From Erwinia sp. E_sp_B01_1 (lineage in GTDB: Bacteria; Pseudomonadota; Gammaproteobacteria; Enterobacterales; Enterobacteriaceae), in NCBI RefSeq assembly GCF_036865545.1, contig NZ_CP142208.1:2294001-2358000 (forward strand): 64,000 nt of DNA, read 5' to 3'. The notes beneath the pieces are model-generated. The model was not told the DNA's origin, searched no databases, and saw only the letters and a list, made by a program, of their open reading frames with translations. The position numbers and the translations under genes were made by a program. Of the stretch, positions 36,101 to 45,327 are shown one piece after another. Positions within the stretch are counted from its first letter, which is position 1, and every line of letters begins with the position of its first letter.

Positions 36101-38750
36101 GGCTGTAGGGATTTTTCCCGACGTGCTGTTTCAACCTGATCCTGGCGACATCACACTCCTGCTTCTCAGGAAATTGTTGAAGCTGGATCCCAAAGACCGC
36201 AAGCCAGGACAAGGCGGTTTCCAGCGCCAGCTGATGATCGGACTGCCGCATATGAATTTCAGCCAGCAGGCAGACAGCTACAGCTTTGTCAGTTAATTCC
36301 CCCGGCGCGCTGATGAGTTGATTGCATAACTCCAGTGCTTCACACAACTCTCCCTGAAGGAATCTGCACTCGGCCTCTTCAAGAAGAAAAACAAAGGTTT
36401 CATTACGGCTTAAAGCCACGTCAAACTTATGAGCCACCCGAATATAACGTAGTGAAGAGGCGTAATCTCCGGTGTTCTTTGCCCTGCGTGAGGCAAGCAG
36501 GATCAGTGCGCGATAGTGAGTGACCTGCGGACGGATTAGCCCGACATCCGTAATGGATGAAAGATGATGCACGGTTCTGAACAGCGCTTCATTACCCGAC
36601 TCTGCGGCTACCTGCTCTGAAAGCCTTGATGCGGCCCGGAGATGAAGCCAGTCTTTATCCCCTGAGCTGTTCAACATCAAAACAGCCTCATGAACCCTGT
36701 CGTGGGTAAAAGCATATTTGTCTGCTGTCAGCGTAATGAGCCTGCCGGTCACTGCGGGATATAAGAGGATGCGAAGGTTATCAGCATCAAGGTTCAGAAC
36801 GTTGGTAAGCAGAGCAATGTCGCCAGAACCCCCCAGGCAGGCCATATCGCTGAGCAGCATGCGCGTCTCACCGGGAATGCCTTCCAGCTGTTGTACTATC
36901 CGGCTGGCAACATTCTCAGCGTAATGACAACGCTGTATTGCCTCCCTGTTATAGCTCCATTTCGCCGGGTATGTTTGCAGGTTAATCAGCCCGTCCTGAA
37001 CCGCCTGCCTGAAAAACTCCTGAGTGAACAGCGGATTACCGCCGGTCTTTTCATGGATAAGCTGAGCCAGGTCCAGCGTGGAGGCCCTTTTTACATGGAA
37101 GATCCCGCTTAACCAGCATGCAATATTTTTTACTGAGAGAGAAACCGGAGTGATCATCACCGTGCGGGAAGCTGACTGATGAAGTTTTTCCAGCTGCGTT
37201 CCAGTCAGCGCATCCGGAAGAGAGGCGACATCTCTGTGAGCAACCACTAACATTACCGGAATCTCTTCACCCTGACTCAACAGATGCTGGAGCAATTCCA
37301 GACTGGCCTGATCGGCCCAGTGAATATCATCAATAAATATCACCAGCGGCCGGCCCGGCATAACGAAAGCCCGGGCCATATTGCAGGCCATGTTGTGAAA
37401 CTGTTTGCGCGCATCCGGCGAGTGAACATCAGGCGGTATGCGCGCCTTCTGTTCCATCAGTGCGGCCATTTCCGGGATAAAATGCGCCGCCAGTCCTGCA
37501 TAATCGCCCAGAAGCCTGCCGAAATGCGCGCGCCATCGCGCCACGTCACTGGCGGGCAGACCCAGAAGCGTTAATACCAGAGAGCGAAAAGCGGTTATCA
37601 GCACGGCGTAGGGTAATACCGGTGCGTGCCGGTCGGCTTTCACCATCGTCACCAGCAATTTTTCCTGCTGAAGTAATTTAAGCGACGAAGCAATCAAAGA
37701 TGACTTGCCGGTTCCTGGTGCGCCAGTGATAACAACTAACGCAGGAGATCCGGTACGTTTTGTTTCTTCAAAAGCGGCCAGGACGTCGACTGCCTGCGGA
37801 TGTTCAGTAAAAAGACGGTCTGAGCTTAACCCTGTCTGCTGCGTATCCTGCAAGCCGGGTATAAACAACTCAATCTGACCCTCCGCAGTGATTGTTGACA
37901 GGCACCGGTGGAGATCGGCCTGAAGGCCTTCAGCCGTCTGATAGCGTTGCTCAGGTGATTTAGATAACAGCCTGAGAATAATGGCTGACACCACGGCTGG
38001 CACATCAGGCCGAATAATGTGTGGGGGAACCGGTTCAGAAGCGATGTGATGATGGACCCACTCGGCAAGGCTGCCATCCGGCGCACCGAACGGCAGTTTG
38101 CCGGTCAGCAATTCGTATAAAACGATGCCGAGGCTGTATAAATCACTCTGAAAGGTCACCTGGCGGGTCGTACGGGTCGTATGTTCAGGCGACATATAAG
38201 CCAGAGTGCCGCTGATAGCTGGCGGTCTTGGCTGCTCATCTGTCGCTTCGCCTGATGATGAAAGACCAAATCCACGCAGACGCCAGCTGTCATCATCAAA
38301 AATAAAGAAATTCGCCGGTTTGATGTCCGCGTGCACAATCCCCTGCCGGTGCGCACAGCTTACGACTGCGCAAAGCTGGATGGCGTTATTCAGGTAAATA
38401 GCCAGCGGCGCAGGAGGCTGGTCAAGTAACCCGACCAATGTCCGGTAGGAAAATGCGGGATAGAGCAAAGCGTACCGCCCAAAGTACAATGCCTGCCCGC
38501 AGGCTTTCACCGCCCAATCTGATGTCAGCCTGTCACGCAACTGATATTCATTTTTTAGTAACTGCGTAACCTGAAAAAGGTATTTCTCGCTGGATGGGGT
38601 CGCCAGGTTGAATATCTCACCCGTATTGGGATCTTTGCACTGGCACCATTCGATATGCCCCACCTTCACCAGAGACGTTATCATCAGCCCGTCTGCCAGC
38701 GGCAGGACTTCGGTATCCGATAACGGCTGTGCCGGAGAGGTCGTTTTCAT
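33177..38750 (-). CDS. Giant hybrid protein: kinase-like, AAA-type ATPase, GAF, PAS, histidine kinase
   Basis: 1857 residues, no signal peptide or clear membrane helix. A Ser/Thr-kinase-like domain spans about 15-290, with HADIKPAN (catalytic-loop Asp142, Asn147) and a YMSPEH activation-segment end, but GFG (Gly160) instead of DFG. The ATPase at about 340-600 has Walker A APGTGKSS (Lys349) and Walker B IFIDDIHWAD (about 473). A long helical TPR-like middle follows, then GAF (about 1300-1450), PAS (about 1490-1605), HisKA (His1640 in SIAHEINQP) and HATPase (NLVLNAIDA, DTGTGLSEE, GMGMGLTIS). This is the trifunctional kinase architecture. The overlapping response regulator is its likely partner. 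Confidence 0.9.
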   Translation of the reverse strand: MKTTSPAQPLSDTEVLPLADGLMITSLVKVGHIEWCQCKDPNTGEIFNLATPSSEKYLFQVTQLLKNEYQLRDRLTSDWAVKACGQALYFGRYALLYPAFSYRTLVGLLDQPPAPLAIYLNNAIQLCAVVSCAHRQGIVHADIKPANFFIFDDDSWRLRGFGLSSSGEATDEQPRPPAISGTLAYMSPEHTTRTTRQVTFQSDLYSLGIVLYELLTGKLPFGAPDGSLAEWVHHHIASEPVPPHIIRPDVPAVVSAIILRLLSKSPEQRYQTAEGLQADLHRCLSTITAEGQIELFIPGLQDTQQTGLSSDRLFTEHPQAVDVLAAFEETKRTGSPALVVITGAPGTGKSSLIASSLKLLQQEKLLVTMVKADRHAPVLPYAVLITAFRSLVLTLLGLPASDVARWRAHFGRLLGDYAGLAAHFIPEMAALMEQKARIPPDVHSPDARKQFHNMACNMARAFVMPGRPLVIFIDDIHWADQASLELLQHLLSQGEEIPVMLVVAHRDVASLPDALTGTQLEKLHQSASRTVMITPVSLSVKNIACWLSGIFHVKRASTLDLAQLIHEKTGGNPLFTQEFFRQAVQDGLINLQTYPAKWSYNREAIQRCHYAENVASRIVQQLEGIPGETRMLLSDMACLGGSGDIALLTNVLNLDADNLRILLYPAVTGRLITLTADKYAFTHDRVHEAVLMLNSSGDKDWLHLRAASRLSEQVAAESGNEALFRTVHHLSSITDVGLIRPQVTHYRALILLASRRAKNTGDYASSLRYIRVAHKFDVALSRNETFVFLLEEAECRFLQGELCEALELCNQLISAPGELTDKAVAVCLLAEIHMRQSDHQLALETALSWLAVFGIQLQQFPEKQECDVARIRLKQHVGKNPYSRFRSLPLLASRETEAVMNLLASASMFAAFICPRLHFMIICKMLHITLDEGVTGASTFALSWYGVLCGDHYDEYSRGFASTLLARELVYKHDFTSFKARTLLPLDQVSIWTMPVTYAIDCAKATFDAAVANGDRTSACLALRHLIMNYLTRGDHLEGVQTSIERGLVYVRKSQYQDVEIILQLQRDYVSFLRTPTATVFSGTHFTPRAIQIVRPEVAVEPISLMQFWMWLYKGMAHFFAGEYSCSGLCFEQGALLTETLPGHAHMLDFHLYSALSITVPLKPGEYTGSKRQAVQRHYEKIVTWTTENVKTFADKEALLSAEMHRLEGKSAQAGSLYEAAITLSREGQFHPINGLAHELAAAFALSNGLRVAAEAYIKGAIHAWERWGATAKVRDLESKHPHLVISGVGLPFTTMSYEQNAAISDLESVILAVRALTEEINLDRLINTLMVMLLERAGAQQCMLIRLHDGGTPEIEASAMTTSQGIKVKIVNQTPVATDMPLSLLSAVIRTGQEIRTGKPEIFSPFSQDPYLVASGAAVMCVPMFKQARMTGVLYLENRLMPDVFTAEQSRVVSMLGAQAAVSLETARLYAKLLDENNHRRRVEKQLRASQTSLMLGEKISHTGTWHWHLDTDVQLISDEYKRIMGLPDGQNSTSMSEFLTRVHPDDVSWLKVLIETSVRKGISMQAEFRIIRDDGECRYIKGIGDPVESWPELAEYFGTLSDITPERQAEDAVRIAQADLARVSRATTVGQLTASIAHEINQPLMSIVANAGASLRWLKKDPANVEKAALSLNEILSEGKRAGDIIRGLQGLTRNNTAEFAPANLHLLARDILSLSRMELERRAISLELNFHAKSDTVFCERVQIQQVLLNLVLNAIDAMDENGQEMRMLTLSSSSPDNETVRFEVSDTGTGLSEEVVEKIFDSFYTTKAQGMGMGLTISAEIIRKHGGELKAENRKGAGSTFWFTLPVEKTDLF

Positions 38751-39133
38751 AGTTGCTTATCCCGCAGGCAGAGTTTTGTCTGGATATGTGAAAATAACGC
38801 TTCAATATCAATGGGTTTTGGCATAAAAGCCAGGGCGCCAAGGCTTATTGCATACCAGAGCATATGTTCATCACTCTTGCCTGAAATAATAATGCCCGGT
38901 GGGTTTTCAAGCCGCCGCGTTAGCTGGCTGAAAAGCTGAAAACCGCTGATCCCTTTCAGTTCCACATCAATGATAAACAACGCGGCCTTTGCCATCGCAG
39001 TTTCGTCATCAAGCAGTGCTTCTGCTGACTCGAAAGTCAGAGTTGAGTAGCCTTCTGACTGAAGTAAATTACTCAACCCACTACGGATTGACTGCTCGTC
39101 ATCGACGATGACAATGCACTGGGGCAGCTGCAT
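38747..39133 (-). CDS. Single-domain response regulator
   Basis: 128 residues from ATG 39133 (AAGGA upstream); longer starts up to 39223 add an unlikely basic leader. A pure REC domain: the acidic pocket VDDEQSIRSG near residues 10-13, phosphoacceptor Asp56 in FIIDVELKG, Ser/Thr switch in IIISGKSDE, and the conserved Lys in FMPKPID. It has no DNA-binding output. Its stop overlaps the start of the giant kinase gene by four bases, so the two are coupled and probably form a phosphorelay or feedback pair. Confidence 0.87.
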   Translation of the reverse strand: MQLPQCIVIVDDEQSIRSGLSNLLQSEGYSTLTFESAEALLDDETAMAKAALFIIDVELKGISGFQLFSQLTRRLENPPGIIISGKSDEHMLWYAISLGALAFMPKPIDIEALFSHIQTKLCLRDKQL

Positions 39134-39498
39134 GCTGTTTTTATCCTTAGATAGTACCGACACGAACATGCCGGCTTTCCTTATGGCTTTTTTATCTGAA
39201 GGCGGAGAAGAATTCACACCCATACCGCAGTGTATGGGACTTTTTATAACCTTACTATTATCTCTGCGTATACCTGTTTATCTGTACAGGCACTGCGTCA
39301 AATGTCGGTTCAAGGCGTTTTCCGATTACACGCTCGATAATAGCAAAGCGAGGAGGGGAAATAGTTCAGATGTGCTGTATACGGTCGATAAATGAGGTTG
39401 CGCGAATGAGCACTCTCTTCAGCGAGAAAAACAGAGAGAGGCAGACCGGGTGAGCCTGACTCTCTCTGCGCCTTCGCAATCAATTTATGTCGACTAAC

Positions 39499-40335
39499 TC
39501 ACGAGCGGATAAAGGCCAGCAGGTCTTCATTGATCGCATCAGCATGGGTGGTGTGCATGCCGTGAGGAAAGCCAGGATAGACCTTCAGCGTGCTGTCTGA
39601 CAGGAGTTGATCCTGCAGTAAAGCCGCATTCTTATAAGGAACCACCTGATCGTCATCTCCCTGAAGGATCAGCGTCGGCACAGTAATCGCCTTTAAATCT
39701 TCCGTCTGATCGGTTTCAGAAAAGGCTTTAATCCCTTCGTAATGGGCTTTGGCACTGCCGATCATTCCCTGCCGCCACCAGTTCTGGATGGTGCCCTGAG
39801 AAACCTTCGCCCCTTCCCGGTTAAAGCCATAGAAGGGGCCGGAAGCGACATCAAGGTAGAACTGGGCGCGGTTTGCGGCCAGGCCCGCCCGAAAACCGTC
39901 AAAAACCTCCAGCGGCGTACCGCCAGGATTGTTTTCGGTTTTCACCATCAATGGCGGTACAGCGCTGATCAGCACCGCTTTTGCCACCCGACCCTGGGGT
40001 TGTCCATAGCGGGCGACATAACGGGCAACTTCGCCCCCTCCCGTGGAGTGCCCTATATGGACTGCATTATACAAATCCAGATGTTCAACTACGGCTGAAA
40101 CATCCGCTGCGTAATGGTCCATATCATGCCCGTCACTGACCTGATCCGAACGGCCATGACCGCGCCGGTCAATGGCGATGACACGGAAACCTTCTGCCAG
40201 GAAAAACAGCATCTGGTTGTCCCAGTCATCGGCACTCAGTGGCCAGCCGTGGTGGAAAACAAGGGGCTCTGCCTCTACCGGCCCCCAGTCTTTGTACCAG
40301 ATATTTACGCCATCATTCGTCGTGACAAATGCCAT
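39499..40335 (-). CDS. Alpha/beta hydrolase (cofactor-free haloperoxidase-like)
   Basis: 278 residues. The catalytic triad is visible: Ser97 in GHSTGG, Asp228 region in [10 protein letters not shown], and His258 in FPHGMH. The [15 protein letters not shown] oxyanion loop and RRGHGRSDQ are typical of the non-heme chloroperoxidase/esterase group. No signal peptide. It hydrolyses esters or lactones, or forms peracids. It stands alone between a response regulator and the YdeP-like gene. The true substrate is unknown. Confidence 0.87.
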   Translation of the reverse strand: MAFVTTNDGVNIWYKDWGPVEAEPLVFHHGWPLSADDWDNQMLFFLAEGFRVIAIDRRGHGRSDQVSDGHDMDHYAADVSAVVEHLDLYNAVHIGHSTGGGEVARYVARYGQPQGRVAKAVLISAVPPLMVKTENNPGGTPLEVFDGFRAGLAANRAQFYLDVASGPFYGFNREGAKVSQGTIQNWWRQGMIGSAKAHYEGIKAFSETDQTEDLKAITVPTLILQGDDDQVVPYKNAALLQDQLLSDSTLKVYPGFPHGMHTTHADAINEDLLAFIRS

Positions 40336-40412
40336 AGAAGTGACTCCTTCAGTTGAGAGAAACGTTCGATTACATTCAGACTTCTGAATCTCAGGGCTTT
40401 AACCGGTTGCCT

Positions 40413-42638
40413 TCAACGGCGTGCGCCGGAAGTGGGTACAGGGACTTCAACGCGTTCCATCGCAATCGGAATACTTTTATAAGCCGGTATTCCGCTCCTG
40501 GTGTCGTGGCTGTCCAGCGGCACCAGAACATTCGCCTCCGGATAATAGGCGCCAACCGATCCGGAAGCCATATCGATTACCACGACTGTCAGATTGTCCA
40601 GACGCCGCGTTGTCGGGTTACCTTCAAAATCCAGGGCGACAACATTGACCCGATCGCCGACGCGCAACTGGCGTTGTTCCGCTTCATCTGCGTTGATAAA
40701 AAGCACATCCCGTCTGCCGGTAACGCCGCGATATCGATCGTTCAGGCCGTAAAGTGTGGTGTTGTACTGATCGTGGCTGCGCAGAGTGGTCAGGACGAGA
40801 TCATGGCACTTCAGGGATCGCGGGTCTTCATTGATCCCCTGCATGATCCTGAATTCTGCCTTGCCTGAGGGGGTATTCCAGACGCGCTCCGAGGCGGTGT
40901 TTCGTAATCGGAAACCGCCGGGCTTTTTCACCCGCTCGTTGAAATTCTCAAAGGCAGGAAAGACCGCTTCAATGGCGTCCCGGATAAAACTGTAGTCGCC
41001 GGTCATCTTATCCCAGTTGATCACGCTGTCCGGTAACGTCGCCTTTGCCAGTCCAGCCACCAGCGCCGGTTCTGATTTAAGCCAGGGTGAAGCGGGTTTT
41101 AATGAGCCCCGTGAAGCGTGCACCATGGACATGGAATCCTCAACCGTAACGCTTTGTTCACCTGAAGCCTGCAAATCAATTTCGGTACGGCCAATCACCG
41201 GTAACAGATAATTATGCTTGCCCAGCAGCAGATGAGAGCGGTTAAGTTTGGTCGCCATATGCACCACCAGATCCAGCTTACGCATGGCCGGGAAAGTGAC
41301 CTGTGGATCGGAGATCGCTTCAGCCAGATTACCGCCGAGGCAAAGTAATGCTTTGGCCTGCCCGTCCCGCATCGCCTGAATGGCCGCAACGGCGCCATGA
41401 CCATGATGTTGTGGCGGCTTAAAACCAAAGACCTGCTCTATGCTGTCCAGCAACGTTTGCGAGGGAATTTCCGTGATCCCTACAGTACGATCGCCCTGGA
41501 CGTTGGAATGGCCCCGCAGGGGACAGATGCCAGCGCCCTTTTTACCTATGTTCCCACGCATCAGCAGCAGGTTAGCGATCTGCTGGACATTTTCCGTGCC
41601 GTACTGGTGCTGGGTGATGCCCATGCCGTAACAGATAATAGTGCGCTCAGCATCCGCATAAAGGCGGGCGATATGCTGGATCTCCTGGCGATCCATTCCG
41701 GATACTTTGATGATATGTTCCCACTCTGTAGCATCCAGATCGGCCTTAAGTTGTTCGAATCCCTGTGTGTGCTCGCGGATGAAGGCGTCATCTATAACAC
41801 CAGGCTCTCCTTTTGCCAGAGCCTCTTCGTGCATTGTCAGCAAGATTTTCATCACGCCTTTCAGCATCGCCGCATCGCCACCCACACGAACTTTATAATA
41901 GGTGGACGCGAGTTCGGTAGAGCTTAACGACAGCATCTCGATCGGGCTTTGCGGAGAGGTAAAACGCTCCAGCCCTCGCTCCCGCAGCGGGTTGACAGCC
42001 ACGATTGTGGCACCGCGTTTAGAGACCTCCCGCAGTGTCCCCAGCATTCTGGGATGGTTGGTACCAGGATTGTGGCCGATACAGAGAACCAGATCGCAAT
42101 GGTCAAAATCGTCCAGTTCCACCGTGCCTTTGCCTACGCCAATGGATTCAGGCAGGCCGACGCTGGTGGGTTCATGGCACATGTTGGAGCAGTCAGGAAA
42201 GTTATTAGTGCCGTATTCACGGGCGAAAAGCTGCCAGAGAAAGGCGGCTTCGTTTGAGGCGCGACCAGAGGTGTAAAACTCGACGCTGTTGGGATCTTCA
42301 TAGCTGCGCAGATGCTCGCCAATCTCTTTAAATGCGGTTTCCCATTCCACGGGCTGATAAGTATCCGTAGCCTCATCATATTTCATCGGATGAGTCAGCC
42401 TGCCTTCGCCTTCGAGTTCCAGTGCATTACGCTGCCACAGTTCGCTGACCGTATGCGCGGCAAAGAAATCGGGCGTGGTCCTTTTGCTGGTGGCTTCCCA
42501 GGAGACGGCCTTGGCGCCATTTTCACAAAACTCAAACGAGGATGCATGTTGTGGATCGGGCCAGGCACAGCCCGGACAGTCAAAGCCCTGTGGCTGATTG
42601 ACTTTGAATAAGGCAATCACATCCTGCTTTACCGACAT
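40413..42638 (-). CDS. ydeP: FdhF/YdeP-family molybdopterin oxidoreductase (5' end frameshifted)
   Basis: 741 residues from ATG 42638, closely like E. coli YdeP throughout: [80 protein letters not shown] [13 protein letters not shown]. It should bind the Mo-bis-MGD cofactor; YdeP is linked to acid resistance. The native start appears to be ATG 42736 (AAGGTG before it, encoding [19 protein letters not shown]), but a one-base loss near 42680 in a G-rich run puts it out of frame with [14 protein letters not shown] and the rest. Either the short form is made or the gene is impaired. Confidence 0.87.
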   Translation of the reverse strand: MSVKQDVIALFKVNQPQGFDCPGCAWPDPQHASSFEFCENGAKAVSWEATSKRTTPDFFAAHTVSELWQRNALELEGEGRLTHPMKYDEATDTYQPVEWETAFKEIGEHLRSYEDPNSVEFYTSGRASNEAAFLWQLFAREYGTNNFPDCSNMCHEPTSVGLPESIGVGKGTVELDDFDHCDLVLCIGHNPGTNHPRMLGTLREVSKRGATIVAVNPLRERGLERFTSPQSPIEMLSLSSTELASTYYKVRVGGDAAMLKGVMKILLTMHEEALAKGEPGVIDDAFIREHTQGFEQLKADLDATEWEHIIKVSGMDRQEIQHIARLYADAERTIICYGMGITQHQYGTENVQQIANLLLMRGNIGKKGAGICPLRGHSNVQGDRTVGITEIPSQTLLDSIEQVFGFKPPQHHGHGAVAAIQAMRDGQAKALLCLGGNLAEAISDPQVTFPAMRKLDLVVHMATKLNRSHLLLGKHNYLLPVIGRTEIDLQASGEQSVTVEDSMSMVHASRGSLKPASPWLKSEPALVAGLAKATLPDSVINWDKMTGDYSFIRDAIEAVFPAFENFNERVKKPGGFRLRNTASERVWNTPSGKAEFRIMQGINEDPRSLKCHDLVLTTLRSHDQYNTTLYGLNDRYRGVTGRRDVLFINADEAEQRQLRVGDRVNVVALDFEGNPTTRRLDNLTVVVIDMASGSVGAYYPEANVLVPLDSHDTRSGIPAYKSIPIAMERVEVPVPTSGARR

Positions 42639-42754
42639 TTGTCCACGTATCGCGTCAGCAACCGCTTTAAGTGCCCCCCACCCCCTGCAGAACCCCCATA
42701 GGGTGCGATGCCAGTAGTCCGGTTATTATTTTTCATTGCCACACCTTATCTTTT

Positions 42755-42775
42755 TACCAGGTTCTAAGCCTGGTA
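42755..42775. promoter_or_regulatory. Inverted repeat upstream of the ydeP-like gene
   Basis: TACCAGG, seven-base spacer, CCTGGTA, 18 bases before the apparent native start at 42736. No U-tract follows on either strand, so an operator is more likely than a terminator. Confidence 0.45.
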
Positions 42776-42910
42776 CAGGATCGGTAAAATGGTGGAGCAA
42801 AACCCCAGTGAAAGCTGGGTTAAGAATCTCAAAATGTTTCTGCTGGCTTTACAGGGAGATGGCTTCATCGCTCATCCCCGGTCCGGGCCAGCAGGAAGGA
42901 GTGAGATTTT

Positions 42911-44266
42911 TTACTGTTCAGCCCTGCTCAGCAGGCGTCTGGCGGATTTACTGGCCTGGCTTATCAGCGAATGCACATCCTGTTGCTGCATATGCCCGTC
43001 CTGTTTAACGAGGATGCCATCGACCATTACCGTGGTGACGTTTTCTGGTCGGGCAGAATAGACAATCAGCGCTGCCGGATCGCCACCGCCAAAACCACTT
43101 AAATTCAACGCGTCCGGGTCAAGGATCTGGATGTCCGCCCGTTTACCCCGCTCCAGTGAGCCGGTTACCGCCGAAAGCCCCAGCGTATCAGCACCATGCC
43201 AGGTTGCCAGTTCCAGCAGCTGGCGGGCATCCGGACTGGTCTCATCTTTAGTTGCTCCACTTAACGTTAATGCTGCCAGCCGTAATGTGGCAAACATATC
43301 CCCGCTGCCCGCCAGTGCATTGCCGTCTATCCCCAGCCCTTTGCGTGTTACCCTTGAGAAATGGTCGAGCCGGGTCAAACCATAGCCGACCCGCTGTTCG
43401 CTAATCGGCGTTAAAGCCAGACTTCCACCCGCCTTTTCAAGCGCCGCAAGCTGAGCCTGGGTAGCCTCCGTTGCGTGAACTACCGTTAACGACGGATTAA
43501 GAAAGCCGCGTTTTATCAGGGCATTGAACATGGCATTCGCCTCCCCGCTGACGTGAACCTGCACCGGGAGGTTGTGGTGCCTGGCGAAGCTGAACTCTTT
43601 ATTACGCATAGCCCAGTTATTTTCATCCTGTAGCTGACGTGGTAAGCGCCACCCCAGCCCAAGCTTAACCCGGTCATCTGGCTGCTGCTGCTGCACCAGG
43701 CTCAGCAAATGATCCGTATCTATCGGGTGCTTTGTGGTTTTATCCGGGCCGCCGTAATACATAAGAGCGCGAATACCGGAGTCTTTCAGCGCTTTCAGCC
43801 CGGCATCCCCCCACTCGGGTCCTCTGATATTGTCGAAAAAGTCGCCGCTGGTGGTGATCCCGCTGGAAAGTAACTCCACTGCGCCACTGTACATTGCCGT
43901 ATAGATATCAGCAGGATGCATACGAGCCCCCAGTTTGTTGCTGACTGGGAAAAATTTGCCATCCTGATTGCGAAACTGCCCTCGCATAGTGGTCACCCAG
44001 AGGTGTGAATGAGTATCCACAAATCCGGGTAGAACAAATTTTCCATTTGCATCTATTATCTGGCGTCCTTCAGTCGGGAGATTTTTACCGATCTCAGCTA
44101 TCCGGCCCTGGCGAATTAAAATATCGCTGTCAGGCAAGTCGATACTGCCTGGTTTTAGTGGCATTACATAGCCATTTTTTATAACAATATCAGTTGATTG
44201 CTGTGCAAACAAAGGCGAGGTGGCTGCTCCGGTGAGCATTACCGCCAGTAAACATAATCTCTTCAT
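42911..44266 (-). CDS. Exported amidohydrolase (metallo-dependent, cytosine/adenosine-deaminase-like)
   Basis: 451 residues from ATG 44266 (GGGGAAG upstream). Signal peptide MKRLCLLAVMLTGAATSPLFA, then the amidohydrolase N-terminal beta sandwich (IVIKNGYVMPL) and metal-binding GFVDTHSHLW (His-x-His). VQVHVSGEAN and TVVHATEAT carry later histidine ligands, and GIDGNALAGSGDMF matches the D-x-x-A/S region near the last ligand, where the usual aspartate/asparagine neighbourhood is present. It is a periplasmic hydrolase or deaminase of a heterocycle or amide. No operon partner. Confidence 0.82.
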   Translation of the reverse strand: MKRLCLLAVMLTGAATSPLFAQQSTDIVIKNGYVMPLKPGSIDLPDSDILIRQGRIAEIGKNLPTEGRQIIDANGKFVLPGFVDTHSHLWVTTMRGQFRNQDGKFFPVSNKLGARMHPADIYTAMYSGAVELLSSGITTSGDFFDNIRGPEWGDAGLKALKDSGIRALMYYGGPDKTTKHPIDTDHLLSLVQQQQPDDRVKLGLGWRLPRQLQDENNWAMRNKEFSFARHHNLPVQVHVSGEANAMFNALIKRGFLNPSLTVVHATEATQAQLAALEKAGGSLALTPISEQRVGYGLTRLDHFSRVTRKGLGIDGNALAGSGDMFATLRLAALTLSGATKDETSPDARQLLELATWHGADTLGLSAVTGSLERGKRADIQILDPDALNLSGFGGGDPAALIVYSARPENVTTVMVDGILVKQDGHMQQQDVHSLISQASKSARRLLSRAEQ

Positions 44267-44426
44267 CAGCTTCCCCGTCAATTTCATTAAAAGATAAAAC
44301 AAAATGAAACGTACATTTTATGATAGGAAATATTTGCTTTTATGAAGCTGTAAAAGAGAAGAAAGGCCAGCTTTCCGTTCCATATGTGCTATAGGAGTAA
44401 GAAACCGCAGCGCGGCATGCCAGCAG

Positions 44427-45152
44427 TTAAGCCCCAAATCCACCGTCTATGGTCAGTGCGGCACCTGTCACCATTGCTGCTTCCGGGCTGGCAATCCAGA
44501 ACACCATACTGGCAACTTCACTGGCGTGAGCATGCCGTTTGATGGCCATTAAATTGTGCAGCGTTTCGTTCATCGGCCCTTCAGCCGGATTCATATCGGT
44601 ATCTGTGGGGCCTGGCTGAACCACATTTACCGTGATGCCACGGCTGCCGAAATCTCTTGCCAGACCACGCACCATGCCCTGAAGCGCTGATTTAGTGGCG
44701 CTGTAGGCAGCCAGTCCCTGCACTGCGCTGCGATCGGCGTTGATCGAACCAATAAGGATAATCCGCCCTCCTTCATGCATCTGCCGCGCAGCTTCGACCG
44801 CTGCAAAATAGGGGGCGTGAATATTCACCCTGAACAACATCTCGATCTCATCCGCCTCGATCCCCAGCGGGTCTCCTGCACTCAGCAGGCCCGCATTAAT
44901 AACCAGCACATCCAGTTCACCGGCATGATTCAGCGTTTCTATAAGGGCAGCACGATCGGACACATCCAGTTGAAGCCGGTGGCTGTTCGTCTCATCAGCG
45001 ATAACCTGAGCCTTCTCAGGAGAACGGGCATAAGTGAAAATCACGTCATCCCCGCTCTCTGCAAAACGACGCACGATAGCTTCGCCAATGCCCCGACTGC
45101 CACCGATAACGAAAACCCTTCGGGCGCTTTTGATCTCTGGATAATCTGTCAT
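44427..45152 (-). CDS. bdcA: BdcA-type SDR (cyclic-di-GMP-binding biofilm dispersal mediator)
   Basis: 241 residues, strongly similar to E. coli BdcA: GGSRGIGEAIVRRFAE, LDVLVINAGL, FRVNIHAPYFAAVEAARQMHEGGRIILIGS, ARDFGSRGITVNVVQPGPTDTD, HNLMAIKRHAHASEVA. The SDR Ser-Tyr-Lys set is kept (GSIN, AAYSATKSA). BdcA promotes biofilm dispersal in E. coli by sequestering c-di-GMP. The usual TetR partner BdcR is not next to it. It stands 175 bases from the next SDR gene on the same strand. Confidence 0.87.
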   Translation of the reverse strand: MTDYPEIKSARRVFVIGGSRGIGEAIVRRFAESGDDVIFTYARSPEKAQVIADETNSHRLQLDVSDRAALIETLNHAGELDVLVINAGLLSAGDPLGIEADEIEMLFRVNIHAPYFAAVEAARQMHEGGRIILIGSINADRSAVQGLAAYSATKSALQGMVRGLARDFGSRGITVNVVQPGPTDTDMNPAEGPMNETLHNLMAIKRHAHASEVASMVFWIASPEAAMVTGAALTIDGGFGA

Positions 45153-45327
45153 GTTATTTCCTCTGATTCAGAGCCTACATTCAAAGATGATGCCGGTTGC
45201 GCAGCCGCATTGTCTGGCTTCACCGGCATCGTTAAGTTGGGCTGGCGTAATGAAGAGGTATCGCTGTTCATAAGCATCGGTGAGTATAGGAGACTTTAAG
45301 CGGCTGAGGTTTTACTGGCTCACAGTT

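Noticed and set aside
42736..43061. Plus-strand frames between ydeP and the exported amidohydrolase
   Set aside because: They overlap the 3' end of a well-supported minus-strand gene and show no conserved motif.
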